DNA of 64,000 nucleotides from JACQHC01 sp035559715. Lineage in GTDB: Bacteria; Gemmatimonadota; Gemmatimonadetes; Gemmatimonadales; GWC2-71-9. The position numbers were made by a program, and so were the translations under genes. The notes beneath the pieces were generated by a model. The model had not been told where the DNA came from and did not search any database. It was given only the letters and a program-made list of their open reading frames with translations. Of the stretch, positions 1-9,038 are shown piece after piece; the first letter of the stretch is position 1, and every line of letters begins with the position of its first letter. The DNA lies in assembly GCA_035559715.1 (NCBI GenBank), contig DATMAW010000161.1:1-64000 (forward strand). Direction: 5' to 3'.

Positions 1-39
1 GTGGAAGCGGAGACCTTTATCCAGAAGTGGGGGGACTGA
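1..39 (+). CDS. C-terminal end of an upstream gene (partial)
   Basis: Frame 1 is open from the left edge to a TGA at 37-39 and ends in ETFIQKWGD. It would converge on the minus-strand hydrolase gene that ends 20 bases later, which is a usual arrangement here. Only 12 codons are visible, so no family can be named and the reading could be chance. Confidence 0.3.
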   Translation: MEAETFIQKWGD

Positions 40-58
40 ACGACACGCGGTTCGAAGC

Positions 59-970
59 TCACCGTCCCCTTGGCCGCAAGAAATCCAGCATGAGCTCGTT
101 GAACTGCGCCGGGGCCGCGAGGTTCACCATGTGACCCACGCCGGGAAGTACGGCCTTCTGCGCCCTGCCTCCCGTACCGGCCACCACGGCGTCCGCAGTT
201 CGGAGGATGTCCGGGATGTCCTCGTCGCCGGCGATGAGCAGCACCGGCACCGTTAGGGCGCCGAGCCTGACAATCGCCGGAGGGGTCAACGCGCGCTCCG
301 GATTGGACCGCACGTCCCAGATGGCCGCGTTGTCCAACACGATCCCGCGCATGAACGCGTGCATCGCGGTGTCGCTGCGAATCACCATCATCGGCATCTG
401 GGCGAAACTCCACGCCGCGCGCCTTGTGTCGCCTGAACGCACGGCGGCGAACACGCTGTCAATGCCGGCCGGGCGCTCCCGCGCCACGTACCCGGAGATG
501 CTGGGACCCGCGAGCACCAGGCCGCTCACGCGCTCCGGATAGGCCAGCGCGAAGTCCACCGCGACGCGCGCGCCGAGCGAGAAGCCCACGACTGCCGCGC
601 GCCTCACGACCAGCTCGTCCAGCAAGCGCGCGAGGTCATCGTGATGCGCAAACGAATCGGCGAAGCTGGCGGTGGAGCGGCCGTGCCCGCGCAGATCGTA
701 GCGAATCACCTGGAACGACGCTCCGGCAGGCGCCGCCTCGGTCAACCCCGTCATCTGCGGTTCCCACATCCTGCGGTCGAGGGCAAACCCGTGGATCAGG
801 ACCACGGGGTCGCCCCGACCAACGACGTCGTACGCCAGGCCTGCCGCGCTCACGGCGCCGCGCACGTCCTGGCCCGCGCCCACCACCGGGAGGGCCGCGA
901 GAAGTGCCAGCACGAGCGCGCCACACTCTGCCCGGGCACGCCAGGCGCCCAGGCGCGAGCGGTCCGTCAC
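59..970 (-). CDS. alpha/beta hydrolase, exported
   Basis: A 303-residue serine hydrolase of the alpha/beta-hydrolase fold. The oxyanion region is LIHGFALD, the nucleophile elbow is GFSLGA (Ser near residue 131), the acid is probably an Asp in GDEDIPD and the catalytic His is in GVGHMV near the C-terminus. The N-terminus holds a hydrophobic stretch (ALVLALLAALPVVGAG) that reads as a signal peptide or anchor, so it probably acts in the periplasm. An ATG 69 bases further upstream is possible, but the GTG at 970 overlaps the stop of the preceding membrane gene as GTGA, a typical coupled start, so I chose it. The substrate is unknown. Confidence 0.85.
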   Translation of the reverse strand: MTDRSRLGAWRARAECGALVLALLAALPVVGAGQDVRGAVSAAGLAYDVVGRGDPVVLIHGFALDRRMWEPQMTGLTEAAPAGASFQVIRYDLRGHGRSTASFADSFAHHDDLARLLDELVVRRAAVVGFSLGARVAVDFALAYPERVSGLVLAGPSISGYVARERPAGIDSVFAAVRSGDTRRAAWSFAQMPMMVIRSDTAMHAFMRGIVLDNAAIWDVRSNPERALTPPAIVRLGALTVPVLLIAGDEDIPDILRTADAVVAGTGGRAQKAVLPGVGHMVNLAAPAQFNELMLDFLRPRGR

Positions 971-1632
971 AGCGCCGGTCCGTGCCGCTGGAGGTGTCTG
1001 TGCGCATCGAACCACCACGCCCAGAGCGGCAGAAGCCACCCCGCGATCCCCACCATGGCAACCGCTTCCGCGGAGGGCGGCGGCGGACCGAAGGCGCTCC
1101 CGAAAAAGAGCACCGTGAGCAGGCCCACGAACGCGTTCATGCCCCGGCTACCGACCTTGTCTGACGGATCCGTCAGCGTGGTGTAACTCCACAGGCCAAA
1201 CGCGAACACGCCCAGCTCGACGACGATCGTCGCGGGCACCGAGCTCCACAGACCCAGCCCGAGCCTGGGCCCCCCCGGATACAACGGCAGATCGGGCGCG
1301 TGCGTGACGAAATCCAACACCCAGTGGCTCGGCACCAGCAACGCAATGATGGCCGCGGCCACGCGGTCGCGCCGCAACAGCCAGAACGTGCCGCCCGCAA
1401 GCAGCCCCCAGACCACGGACAAAAGCAGACTGTGCGTCACGGGATACTCGGAGAACTGGAGCGCGAGAAACGGGGTGGGCCCGGGAGCAATCGCTACGCG
1501 CTCGATGCCGGCGAGCACGAGCAGCGGCCACACGAGGTCCGCGAACTGCGCCGCGCCCACGAACCACCCGAGCGAAACGCGTGGCGCGGCCCGTTTCGCC
1601 GCGAGTGCGACCGCGATGTGGCCGAGGAACAC
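967..1632 (-). CDS. YdjM-like multi-pass membrane protein
   Basis: A 221-residue inner-membrane protein with about five hydrophobic segments. Conserved His/Asp positions (MFLGHIAVALAAK at the start, THSLLL, then SHWVLDFVTHAPD) match the pattern of the YdjM/DUF457 family, often labelled membrane-bound metal-dependent hydrolase although activity is little tested. It starts with GTG three bases after the gamma-glutamyltransferase stop and overlaps the next hydrolase by four bases, so the three minus-strand genes look like one transcript. The family call rests on the His/Asp pattern. Confidence 0.75.
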   Translation of the reverse strand: MFLGHIAVALAAKRAAPRVSLGWFVGAAQFADLVWPLLVLAGIERVAIAPGPTPFLALQFSEYPVTHSLLLSVVWGLLAGGTFWLLRRDRVAAAIIALLVPSHWVLDFVTHAPDLPLYPGGPRLGLGLWSSVPATIVVELGVFAFGLWSYTTLTDPSDKVGSRGMNAFVGLLTVLFFGSAFGPPPPSAEAVAMVGIAGWLLPLWAWWFDAHRHLQRHGPAL

Positions 1633-1635
1633 GAA

Positions 1636-3498
1636 TTACCAGGCGATCCCGTAGTCCTCGCCGTGGTTCGACGACCCGCCCCAGAACGTCCCATGCTTCC
1701 AGTCGAAGAAGATGGCGTTTATCGGGCCGGAGGTGAGCCGGTCGAATGTGAGATCGTAGCCCATCTTCCGGAGGTCGTTTCGCACCCAGGCGGGAATGCT
1801 CTCGTTCAGCAGGATCCGTCCGGGGCGAGACTGATGATCGTCGAACGATGAGCGCAACTGGTACGTGTTGAAGTTGGCGGCCTCCGTAGCTTCCTGAACA
1901 TTCATCCCGAATTCCACCACGTTGAGGAAGAACTGGAGCAGGTTCTGGTCCTGCCCGTCCCCGCCCTGCACGGCAAACGAGAGGAACGGGCGCCCGTCCT
2001 TGAGCGCAAGACTGGGGGTGAGCGTCACGCGAGGCCGCTTGCCGGGTTCCACCACGTTGAACGGATTCTCCGCCGGGTCGGTGACGAAGCTCTGCGCCCG
2101 TTGGCTCATTCCCACACCGGTACGTCCCGCGATCACGGCCGGCACCCATCCACCACTTGGAGTGATCGAGACCACCCACCCCTTCGCGTCCGCGGCCTGG
2201 ACACTCGTCGTACCCGAATAGAAGGCTTCGTCGAAGCGACCGTCCGTGCTTCCAGAAGACGTCGTGGCTGTCCGCGGGGCGGGCGGCCAGTTCTTCAGGT
2301 ATTCCGTGAACGGGTTGGTCTTCCCCATGTAAGGATACGGATCGCCCGGTTTCACGTTCGGGTCGTTCCGCTCCCAGTTGATCGTCTGCGCCCGCGCCTT
2401 GGCGTACTCCTTGGAGAGCAGCCCCTGCACCGGCTCCTCCGGCGGGTAGTAGATGTCGCCGTAGTAGAAGTCGCGATCCGCGTACGCGAGGTTCAGCGCC
2501 TGATACAGCGTGTGGATGTAACGCGTGCTGTTGTAGCCCATCGCCTTGACGTCGAAGTTTTCCAGGATGTTCAACGCCTGAAGCAGCGACGGACCCTGGG
2601 TCCACACGTTCAGCTTGTAGACCTCGATTCCTTTATATGTCGTCATGACCGGCTCTTCGATCTTCACCTGCCAGCGAGCCAGGTCCTCGACGGTCATGGG
2701 GGAGCCTTCCTCGCGCGCTCCGCGCACGTACTCCTGCGCGATGTCGCCCCGGTAGAACCGATCGTACGCCGCGTAGATGGCTTGCTTGCGGTTCTTTCCC
2801 GCGCGTAGCGCCTGCTGCTCGGCGTCCACCAGCTTGCGGAGCGTCGCCGCCAGGTCCGGCTGCCGGAAAATCTCGCCGGGATACGGCGCCTCGCGCGATT
2901 CGCCGAGGTGCGGGAGGTAGACGGCGGGCGAGTACTTCCATTGCTTGATGGTGGCTTTGTTCCGCTCGATGGAGTTCGCGGTCTGCTCCTCCATGGGATA
3001 CCCGTCGGCCATCGCGATGGCGGGTTCCAGCACGTCCTTGAGCGACAGCGTGCCGAACTCCGCCAGCATGGTCATGAGCCCGCCCGGCGTTCCGGGCGTC
3101 ACCGCCGCGAGCACACCCTCGTCCGGCGGGTAGTGGAGCCCTTTCGCCTTGAGGAAATCCGCCGTCAGGCCCGTCGGCGCCACGCCGAGCGCGTTGATGC
3201 CGAGCACCTTCTTGGTCTCGGGATTGTAGATCAGGGCCTGCGTCTCGCCGCCCCACGACAGCACGTCCCACATGGTCGCGACCGCCGCGAGCATGGCGGC
3301 AGCGGCATCCACTGCATTGCCGCCCTTCTGGAACATCATGGCCCCGGCCGTGGCGCCGAGCGGCTTTCCGGTGATCGCTACCCAGTGACGGCCGTGCAGC
3401 ACCGGCTTCACGGTGCGTTGCGCGGTGAGCGGCGCGGTCAGCGTGAGGGCGCCCGTGAGAGCGAGACCTGATGCAACGAGCAAGGGACGTGCGTGCAT
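1636..3498 (-). CDS. gamma-glutamyltransferase family protein
   Basis: A 620-residue secreted Ntn-hydrolase of the gamma-glutamyltransferase family, which transfers or hydrolyses gamma-glutamyl groups, classically from glutathione, in the periplasm. The N-terminus MHARPLLVASGLALTGALT is a signal peptide ending near TAQ. GGNAVDAAAAM near residue 60 is the conserved opening motif. The self-cleavage nucleophile should be the first Thr of GTTSVQAAD (about residue 430), seven residues before the Asp as in known members, dividing a large from a small subunit. An in-frame ATG 96 bases upstream would add a non-signal-like leader and reach into the divergent gene, so I prefer 3498. The substrate may not be glutathione, since this subfamily is diverse. 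Confidence 0.88.
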   Translation of the reverse strand: MHARPLLVASGLALTGALTLTAPLTAQRTVKPVLHGRHWVAITGKPLGATAGAMMFQKGGNAVDAAAAMLAAVATMWDVLSWGGETQALIYNPETKKVLGINALGVAPTGLTADFLKAKGLHYPPDEGVLAAVTPGTPGGLMTMLAEFGTLSLKDVLEPAIAMADGYPMEEQTANSIERNKATIKQWKYSPAVYLPHLGESREAPYPGEIFRQPDLAATLRKLVDAEQQALRAGKNRKQAIYAAYDRFYRGDIAQEYVRGAREEGSPMTVEDLARWQVKIEEPVMTTYKGIEVYKLNVWTQGPSLLQALNILENFDVKAMGYNSTRYIHTLYQALNLAYADRDFYYGDIYYPPEEPVQGLLSKEYAKARAQTINWERNDPNVKPGDPYPYMGKTNPFTEYLKNWPPAPRTATTSSGSTDGRFDEAFYSGTTSVQAADAKGWVVSITPSGGWVPAVIAGRTGVGMSQRAQSFVTDPAENPFNVVEPGKRPRVTLTPSLALKDGRPFLSFAVQGGDGQDQNLLQFFLNVVEFGMNVQEATEAANFNTYQLRSSFDDHQSRPGRILLNESIPAWVRNDLRKMGYDLTFDRLTSGPINAIFFDWKHGTFWGGSSNHGEDYGIAW

Positions 3499-3602
3499 GG
3501 TGAGACTCCGGATGATCTGGCTGTCGAAGATACGCCAGCGCGTTTCCGCGCGCAGCCTCATGGTCCCTTGCTTCCCGCGTGCGCGCTCCAGCACATTCGG
3601 GC

Positions 3603-5180
3603 ATGGCCGAGCCCGCTGTTTCGCCGCCCTCCGGCACTTCAGGGACCGAGCCCGGGCCGACGTTCCTCCTCGTTCACCTCTCCGGCGCCCAGCGTGGCGC
3701 CTCCCAGCGCATTCAGGGAGACATGCTCACCATCGGCACGGGACCGGAGCATACCGTGCGGGTCGTCCTTCAGGACGTGACGGAGCCGGCACTGTTCGCG
3801 AGGCTGGTTCGGCGGGATCAAACCTACGAGTTGCGAGTGGAACCCGGCCGCCAGATCTGGGTCAACGGAGCCCTGGCCACGCGGCTACCGCTCGCGCACG
3901 GAGACACGCTCGAAGTCGGCAAAGAAGGACCCGTCCTGCGGTTCCGCGTCTACCGCTCGGGACTCACCCTTCGCTCCGTTCCCGACGTTCTCACGGACAG
4001 CCTGACCGCCGCCCGTCTCACCCACACCAGCATGGTGGGCCGGACGGCTGTGTTCCTGTCGGGCGCTCCCGTGCAGCTCGCGCGCGAAACGTCCCGGGCA
4101 TTCCGCTGGACCGTCGGTGCCATGCTGCTGGTGCTCGCCGCAGCCGTCGCGCTGCTCCTCCGGCGCAGCATCGAGCTCGAGCAACGGTTGCTCAGCGAGC
4201 AGGCACGAGTCGCCGGTATTGCGGAGCTCCTCGCTCGCCGGACCGACAACCCGTCCACCAGTGAGGACGTGTTGCGGATGTTGGGCGAAGTCGAAGCCAA
4301 CCTGTCGGCGACGTCGGAGCGGCTCCAGGCGCTCGAAGCGCAGACGGGCGCGGCGGCACGCGTGATTCGCGCGGCGGCGCGCTCGACCGTGTTCCTTCAG
4401 GGTGCATACGGCTTCACCGATCCGCAGTCCAACCGCCCGCTCCGCATCATCGTGAACGCCAATGGTGACCCGCAGCTGCTGCCCAGCGGTGACCCGTTGG
4501 TCACGCTCGACGAGGTGGGCCCGGAGTTGGAAGTGCTGTTCACGGGAACCGCGTTCGTGGCCACGAGGTCGGGATTGCTGTTCACCAACCGACACGTGGC
4601 AGCGCCGTGGGAGTTCGATGAGGCCGCCCGCCGTGTCGCCGCTCAGGGGTGGCGGCCCGTGATGCGACGCTTCGTTGGATTTCTGCCGGGCCAGCGACAA
4701 CCGATGAACGTCGAGCTCATCACCGCAAGCGACGACGCCGACCTGGCGGTACTGCGGACCATGCCGCCCCTCGACGCGCCGGCGCTCCCCCTGGGCCCTC
4801 GCGTGCCCGAACCGGGTGAAGAGATCATTTCACTGGGCTACCCGCTTGGCCTCCGCGCCCTCATGGCGCGGGCAGATGCGCGGCTCGTGAGCGAGTTGCG
4901 GAATCAGCCGGACCTGGACTTCTGGGCGGTGGCGCGGCGGCTCGCACAGGCGAACGCCGTGGCGCCGCTGGCCACCCGAGGCATTGTGGGACAAGTCACG
5001 GATCAGGCCATCGTGTACGACGCCGAAACGACGCACGGTGGCAGCGGCGGGCCCGTGCTCTCCTTGCAGGGTGAAGTGCTCGCCGTCAGCTCGGCCGTCC
5101 TGCCGGAGTTCGGTGGGTCGAACCTCGGCGTGCCCGTCGCAAAGGCCCGCGCCCTTCTGCGGCGCGCGGCCGGGCGCTAG
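3603..5180 (+). CDS. FHA domain-trypsin-like serine protease, membrane anchored
   Basis: A 525-residue protein with three parts. Residues about 15-115 resemble an FHA domain (phosphothreonine binding; MLTIGTGPEHTVRVVL and a later WVNG turn). One membrane helix lies near residue 170 (VGAMLLVLAAAVALLL), followed by a coiled coil rich in Glu, Leu and Arg (about 185-265). The C-terminal half is a trypsin-like/HtrA-type protease with His in TNRHVAA, Asp in DDADLAVL and Ser in THGGSGGPV. This places phosphopeptide recognition in the cytoplasm and proteolysis outside. It diverges from the gamma-glutamyltransferase gene across about 100 bases. No PDZ domain is visible. The ATG at 3603 removes eight poorly supported residues from the longest reading. 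Confidence 0.85.
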   Translation: MAEPAVSPPSGTSGTEPGPTFLLVHLSGAQRGASQRIQGDMLTIGTGPEHTVRVVLQDVTEPALFARLVRRDQTYELRVEPGRQIWVNGALATRLPLAHGDTLEVGKEGPVLRFRVYRSGLTLRSVPDVLTDSLTAARLTHTSMVGRTAVFLSGAPVQLARETSRAFRWTVGAMLLVLAAAVALLLRRSIELEQRLLSEQARVAGIAELLARRTDNPSTSEDVLRMLGEVEANLSATSERLQALEAQTGAAARVIRAAARSTVFLQGAYGFTDPQSNRPLRIIVNANGDPQLLPSGDPLVTLDEVGPELEVLFTGTAFVATRSGLLFTNRHVAAPWEFDEAARRVAAQGWRPVMRRFVGFLPGQRQPMNVELITASDDADLAVLRTMPPLDAPALPLGPRVPEPGEEIISLGYPLGLRALMARADARLVSELRNQPDLDFWAVARRLAQANAVAPLATRGIVGQVTDQAIVYDAETTHGGSGGPVLSLQGEVLAVSSAVLPEFGGSNLGVPVAKARALLRRAAGR

Positions 5181-5215
5181 TGTCATTGATCGCAAACGTC
5201 ACCGTTGGAGGGTCT

Positions 5216-5629
5216 ATGCAATACCGACCTGGCAGGCTCCCGAGGCTCAGTCTCGTGCTCGGCTCGCTCGCCACCGCCGCGTGCGCCACCGCCGGCCAGA
5301 GCGGCACGGGCCAGGAGAGCGGCCAGCGATCATCCAACGTTGTCACGGCAGAGGATCTCGCCGCGCAACCCATGAACAACTTGTACGACGCCCTGCAGCG
5401 CCTCCGGCCGCGCTGGCTGGTCGAACGCGGAGCGACGACGCTGGGCGCCGGTGGCAATCCCGTCGTGGTGTACGTAGACAACCAGCGCATGGGCGGCGTT
5501 CAGGAACTGAGGAATATCGTGCTCGAAACCGTGCAACAGGTGCGCTATCGAGATGCCGCGGACGCCACCACCCGATTCGGCACCGGGCACGCGAGCGGCG
5601 CCATTGAGGTCACCACCAAGCGACGGTAA
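5216..5629 (+). CDS. short lipoprotein with a TonB-plug-like domain
   Basis: A 137-residue lipoprotein. The signal peptide ends in a lipobox (LATAAC), so it should be lipid-anchored. The remainder (NVVTAEDLAAQPMNNLYDALQRL, then VVVYVDN and a C-terminal GAIEVTTKR) resembles the plug domain of TonB-dependent receptors without a barrel. The start is decided by a GGAGG at 5207-5211, four bases before the ATG; a longer reading from 5180 lacks a signal peptide at its N-terminus. It follows the protease gene by 35 bases on the same strand. Function is unknown; it may partner a barrel encoded elsewhere. Confidence 0.75.
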   Translation: MQYRPGRLPRLSLVLGSLATAACATAGQSGTGQESGQRSSNVVTAEDLAAQPMNNLYDALQRLRPRWLVERGATTLGAGGNPVVVYVDNQRMGGVQELRNIVLETVQQVRYRDAADATTRFGTGHASGAIEVTTKRR

Positions 5630-5643
5630 CGAAAAGACCCGCC

Positions 5644-6183
5644 ATGCCACGCAGGGGATCGCGAACGAAACAGCCAACGCGGCGCCGGCGTTCGGTGCGT
5701 CGCCGACCACCCGGTGCCGTGCTCCGGTCGCAGGTCGCCACACTCCTCGACTGGAGGAACGCCCACGTTGACTTCGATACGGCAGTCGCGGGCATCCCGC
5801 CCGACCTCCGCGGCAAACGGCCGGCAGGCCTGCCACACTCGCTGTGGGAGCTGATCGAGCACGTCCGCGTGTGTCAAGGGGATATCCTCGACTACTGCGT
5901 GAATCCCGACTATCGCGAGGGCACGTGGCCGGACGACTATTGGCCCTCCTCACCTGAGCCACCAACCGCCGACGCGTGGGACGAGAGCATCGCCGCCGTC
6001 CGGCGCGATCTGGCCACCCTCAAGCGCATGGCGATGGACCCAGAGATCAACCTCGAAAGCCCGCTCCCCTACGCTCCACAGGCTACGTATCTACGGGAGC
6101 TGCTGCTGGTGGCGGATCACAACGCGTACCACGTGGGGCAAATCGTGCTGGTGCGGAGGCTGCTGGGGATCTGGCAGGGGTGA
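5644..6183 (+). CDS. DinB family protein
   Basis: A 179-residue DinB-superfamily four-helix protein, the fold of bacillithiol/mycothiol-dependent transferases and damage-inducible DinB. The expected metal-binding histidines are visible: one in SLWELIEHVRV near residue 73 and two in DHNAYHVGQI near residue 160. The first 25 residues are very Arg-rich and poorly matched, so the true start may be further in, for example at a GTG near 5695. It sits alone between a lipoprotein and a convergent phosphoesterase. The thiol cofactor and substrate cannot be told from sequence. Confidence 0.82.
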   Translation: MPRRGSRTKQPTRRRRSVRRRPPGAVLRSQVATLLDWRNAHVDFDTAVAGIPPDLRGKRPAGLPHSLWELIEHVRVCQGDILDYCVNPDYREGTWPDDYWPSSPEPPTADAWDESIAAVRRDLATLKRMAMDPEINLESPLPYAPQATYLRELLLVADHNAYHVGQIVLVRRLLGIWQG

Positions 6184-6198
6184 AAGGCACGAGCCTTC

Positions 6199-7341
6199 TC
6201 ACTTCAGCCACCGGCTGAACTCCTCGGTTCCGTTGCCCGCCCGATCCACCGTCACCACCCCCAACCTCACTCGTCCATCCTTCCACGCCTCGAGCCGCAT
6301 GAACCCGCTCGCCGTCCGCGCGAACAGCATTCCCTCGCGGAACGTTGTGGGACTCGTGTGACCGTAGTACCCTCCGCCGCTCACCACTTCGAATTGGGTC
6401 GCAGCATCAGGGCCGAACACCTGCAGCGAGTGCTCGTGCCCTGCCGCGTACACAAGCGGGCGATTGGGCGCCAGCGCCGCAGAGAGCGCCAGGCGCATGT
6501 GGGCGTAGTGCTCGTGGGCGAGATCCTGGGGAATGGCACCCATCATTCGCACGATCGGGTAGACCGACCCGATCAGGGGCACGGGCACCCAGAGCCAATC
6601 CGCCGCGTGACGCAACGGGAAGATGTGGTCGGTCCACGGGAAGTAGCCCCCGTGGGGGCCCGCCGAGCGCAGCGGGTGGTGTGCCGCAACGATGACGTGG
6701 CGGCCCACCGCGCGCCCCAGTATCGCGTGCAGCGAATCGGCCACTTCCGTTTCGCTGTCTGCCGGACAACTCGACGTCGGGTGCCGCGGTTTGGCATTCT
6801 GGTGCAACCACCACTGCGTGTCGAGGAAGACGAGCAACAACGCGCTGCCCGCCTCCCGCGCCACGGGACCGGGGCAGCCGTCCGGAGGTACGAACATCGC
6901 GCCGCGATACGGCTGCTGTTCGATAAAGCGCTGTTGGCGCCGCACGGCGTCCCAGCCCTCGGGCGCAAGCTTGGCCCAATCGTGGTTCCCGGGCAGGAAG
7001 TAGCCGGTCGCCCCGGTTTCCCGGAGCACATCCACCTGCGCCATCAAACGACGCTCGGCTTCCGCCCGGTTCCTGGCGGCTGAGTCCGGCATGCCGGCCG
7101 GATAGATGTTGTCGCCAAGAAAGACGACTACTCGCTCACCGCCCGCCTCGCGCAGCGCGCGAGCGAGCGCGATGAGCACCGGCTCTCCGTTCGGCGCCGG
7201 CAGGCCCGCGTCACCGATCAGGAACACCGTGGTCTCGACCTGCCCAGGAAAGGGGACCGGCGCCGGTGCGGACTGGATCGGCGCAATCGCTGCGCAGGCA
7301 TCCAGGATCAGCGCAATGGAGACCAAAGGAATCCGCGACAC
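6199..7341 (-). CDS. metallophosphoesterase, lipoprotein
   Basis: A 380-residue calcineurin-like phosphoesterase of the purple acid phosphatase type. The metal-site motifs appear in order: GDAG near residue 40, GDNIYP, GNHDW, then AAHHP and GHEHS near the end. The N-terminus has a lipobox (LILDAC), so the enzyme is probably anchored facing the periplasm. I chose the GTG at 7341 because it is preceded at six bases by a strong GGAGG (7348-7352), whereas the ATG at 7362 has none. It diverges from a Ser/Thr kinase gene with only about 20-60 bases between them. The natural substrate is unknown. Confidence 0.88.
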   Translation of the reverse strand: MSRIPLVSIALILDACAAIAPIQSAPAPVPFPGQVETTVFLIGDAGLPAPNGEPVLIALARALREAGGERVVVFLGDNIYPAGMPDSAARNRAEAERRLMAQVDVLRETGATGYFLPGNHDWAKLAPEGWDAVRRQQRFIEQQPYRGAMFVPPDGCPGPVAREAGSALLLVFLDTQWWLHQNAKPRHPTSSCPADSETEVADSLHAILGRAVGRHVIVAAHHPLRSAGPHGGYFPWTDHIFPLRHAADWLWVPVPLIGSVYPIVRMMGAIPQDLAHEHYAHMRLALSAALAPNRPLVYAAGHEHSLQVFGPDAATQFEVVSGGGYYGHTSPTTFREGMLFARTASGFMRLEAWKDGRVRLGVVTVDRAGNGTEEFSRWLK

Positions 7342-7344
7342 TGC

Positions 7345-7352
7345 TCCCCTCC
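7345..7352 (-). promoter_or_regulatory. ribosome binding site fixing the phosphoesterase start
   Basis: On the minus strand GGAGGGGA stands just before a GTG at 7341-7339. This gives the phosphoesterase a lipoprotein signal of normal length and leaves room for the divergent kinase gene. Confidence 0.6.
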
Positions 7353-7360
7353 GACGCCGC

Positions 7361-9007
7361 ATGGTGCTACTCTTTACGCCGGGCGCGTTCACCGAACTCC
7401 CCGTGGCCGACAAACGCATCGCTCCGCAGCTCACTCCGGCAGGCAGGACAGGCCCCGAACAGCTCCCCGCCGACTTGGCGCGGGATGCGTCACGCCGCCT
7501 CGGCATCGTGTCCCTGGTGTACGCGAGCGTGTGGGCGCTGCAAGTCGGTTTCAACAACCTCATCGCGCCCATCCTCTCGCCCGATCGCCCACTTGATGAC
7601 GCGTTTCCCTACCCGGCGAATCCGGTAGCGGCCGTCATCATCGTGGCGTCCATCGCACTCTTCGTATATACACGCCGCGCCGCCTGCGACTGCGAAATGT
7701 CGCTGAACCTCGGCCTGATCTATGAGGTCTTGGTGGCCGCCGGGATCGGCATCGTAAACCAGTGGACCCCGAACACGGTAGGCCTCTCGTGGCTCTGCGT
7801 GCTGGTGGTCGTCCATGCCGTCATCGTACCGCACACCCGCAACCGCACGCTCGTAGCCGCCGTAGTCGCCGCCTCAATGGACCTCGTGGGGCTCGGCATC
7901 GCCAACGCTCGCGGCGTCGAGATGCCGCCGAGCGCCGCCATCATTTGGTTCGTATTGCCGAACTATCTCTGTGCCGGTGTGGCCGTGGTGGTGGCGAGCG
8001 TCATGACGCAACTGGGCCGTGAAGTACGGACGGCGCGGGAGCTTGGCAGCTACCGGCTGGGAGAACTGCTGGGTCGGGGCGGCATGGGCGAGGTATACCT
8101 GGCGCGCCATCGGTTCCTCGCCCGGCCCGCGGCCATCAAACTGATTCGACTCGATCCGGCCGTGGCACGGAGCGCCCGTCAGGACGACGTATTGGTCAAG
8201 CGGTTCCGTCGGGAGGCAGAAGCCGCGGCGAGCTTGCATTCGCCCCACACGATCGGGCTGTACGATTTCGGCCTGACCGACGACGGAACGCTGTACTACG
8301 TCATGGAGTTGCTGAATGGGCTGGACCTCGAGACGATGGTCGAGCGATTCGGCCCCCAGCCGGCCACCCGGGTGGTGTACTTCTTGAGGCAAGCCTGCCA
8401 CTCGTTGGCGGAAGCGCACGCCGTCGGGCTGATTCATCGCGACATCAAGCCCGCCAATCTGTTCGCCTGTCGCTTCGGCCTCCAGACGGATTTCATCAAG
8501 GTGCTCGACTTCGGCCTCGTGAAGTTGATGCGCGGGCCTGCCCCTGACGAGAGCCTCGCCACCGCACCCGGAGAAGCCATGGGCACACCCGCCTACATGG
8601 CGCCGGAAGTCGCGGTGGGCGAGCGGGATCTCGATCACCGCGTGGACATCTACGCATTGGGATGTGTGGGATACTGGCTGCTCACCGGACGCACCGTGTT
8701 CGAGGCCGACACGCCTGTCAAGATGATGCTCGAACACGTGCGAACGCCGCCGGCGCCGCCCTCCGCGCGATCCGAGCTTCCCATCCCGCCCGATCTCGAC
8801 GCCCTAATCCTGGCCTGCCTCGCCAAGCGTCGAGAGGATCGTCCCGCCGACGCTCTCGAACTGGCGCGCAGGCTCGACGGGTGCGACGTGGGAGAGCCAT
8901 GGACCGAGGAGCGGGCACGGACCTGGTGGGAAACCCACGCGCCCGAGGCCGGCGTGCCGCGGACCTCCCGAGCCTGGGAAGAGTCGCAGGTCCTCGCCGT
9001 CCATTGA
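7361..9007 (+). CDS. Ser/Thr protein kinase with N-terminal membrane domain
   Basis: A 548-residue Hanks-type kinase. Residues about 45-225 hold roughly six membrane helices; the kinase domain follows: glycine loop LLGRGGMGEV, Lys in AAIKLIRL, catalytic loop HRDIKPAN, DFGLV, then GTPAYMAPE. The membrane domain precedes the kinase, the reverse of PknB, and there are no PASTA repeats. It has the same layout as the kinase at 46102-47751, with which it shares ARELGSYRLGE and TPVKMM, so they are paralogues. The start is uncertain: ATG 7361 or GTG 7403, neither with a clear ribosome site. The NTT-like transporter gene follows 31 bases later and may be co-transcribed. What the membrane domain senses is unknown. 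Confidence 0.9.
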   Translation: MVLLFTPGAFTELPVADKRIAPQLTPAGRTGPEQLPADLARDASRRLGIVSLVYASVWALQVGFNNLIAPILSPDRPLDDAFPYPANPVAAVIIVASIALFVYTRRAACDCEMSLNLGLIYEVLVAAGIGIVNQWTPNTVGLSWLCVLVVVHAVIVPHTRNRTLVAAVVAASMDLVGLGIANARGVEMPPSAAIIWFVLPNYLCAGVAVVVASVMTQLGREVRTARELGSYRLGELLGRGGMGEVYLARHRFLARPAAIKLIRLDPAVARSARQDDVLVKRFRREAEAAASLHSPHTIGLYDFGLTDDGTLYYVMELLNGLDLETMVERFGPQPATRVVYFLRQACHSLAEAHAVGLIHRDIKPANLFACRFGLQTDFIKVLDFGLVKLMRGPAPDESLATAPGEAMGTPAYMAPEVAVGERDLDHRVDIYALGCVGYWLLTGRTVFEADTPVKMMLEHVRTPPAPPSARSELPIPPDLDALILACLAKRREDRPADALELARRLDGCDVGEPWTEERARTWWETHAPEAGVPRTSRAWEESQVLAVH

Positions 9008-9038
9008 GCCGGTTCCGCGACCGGGGCGCCAGGGGCAC

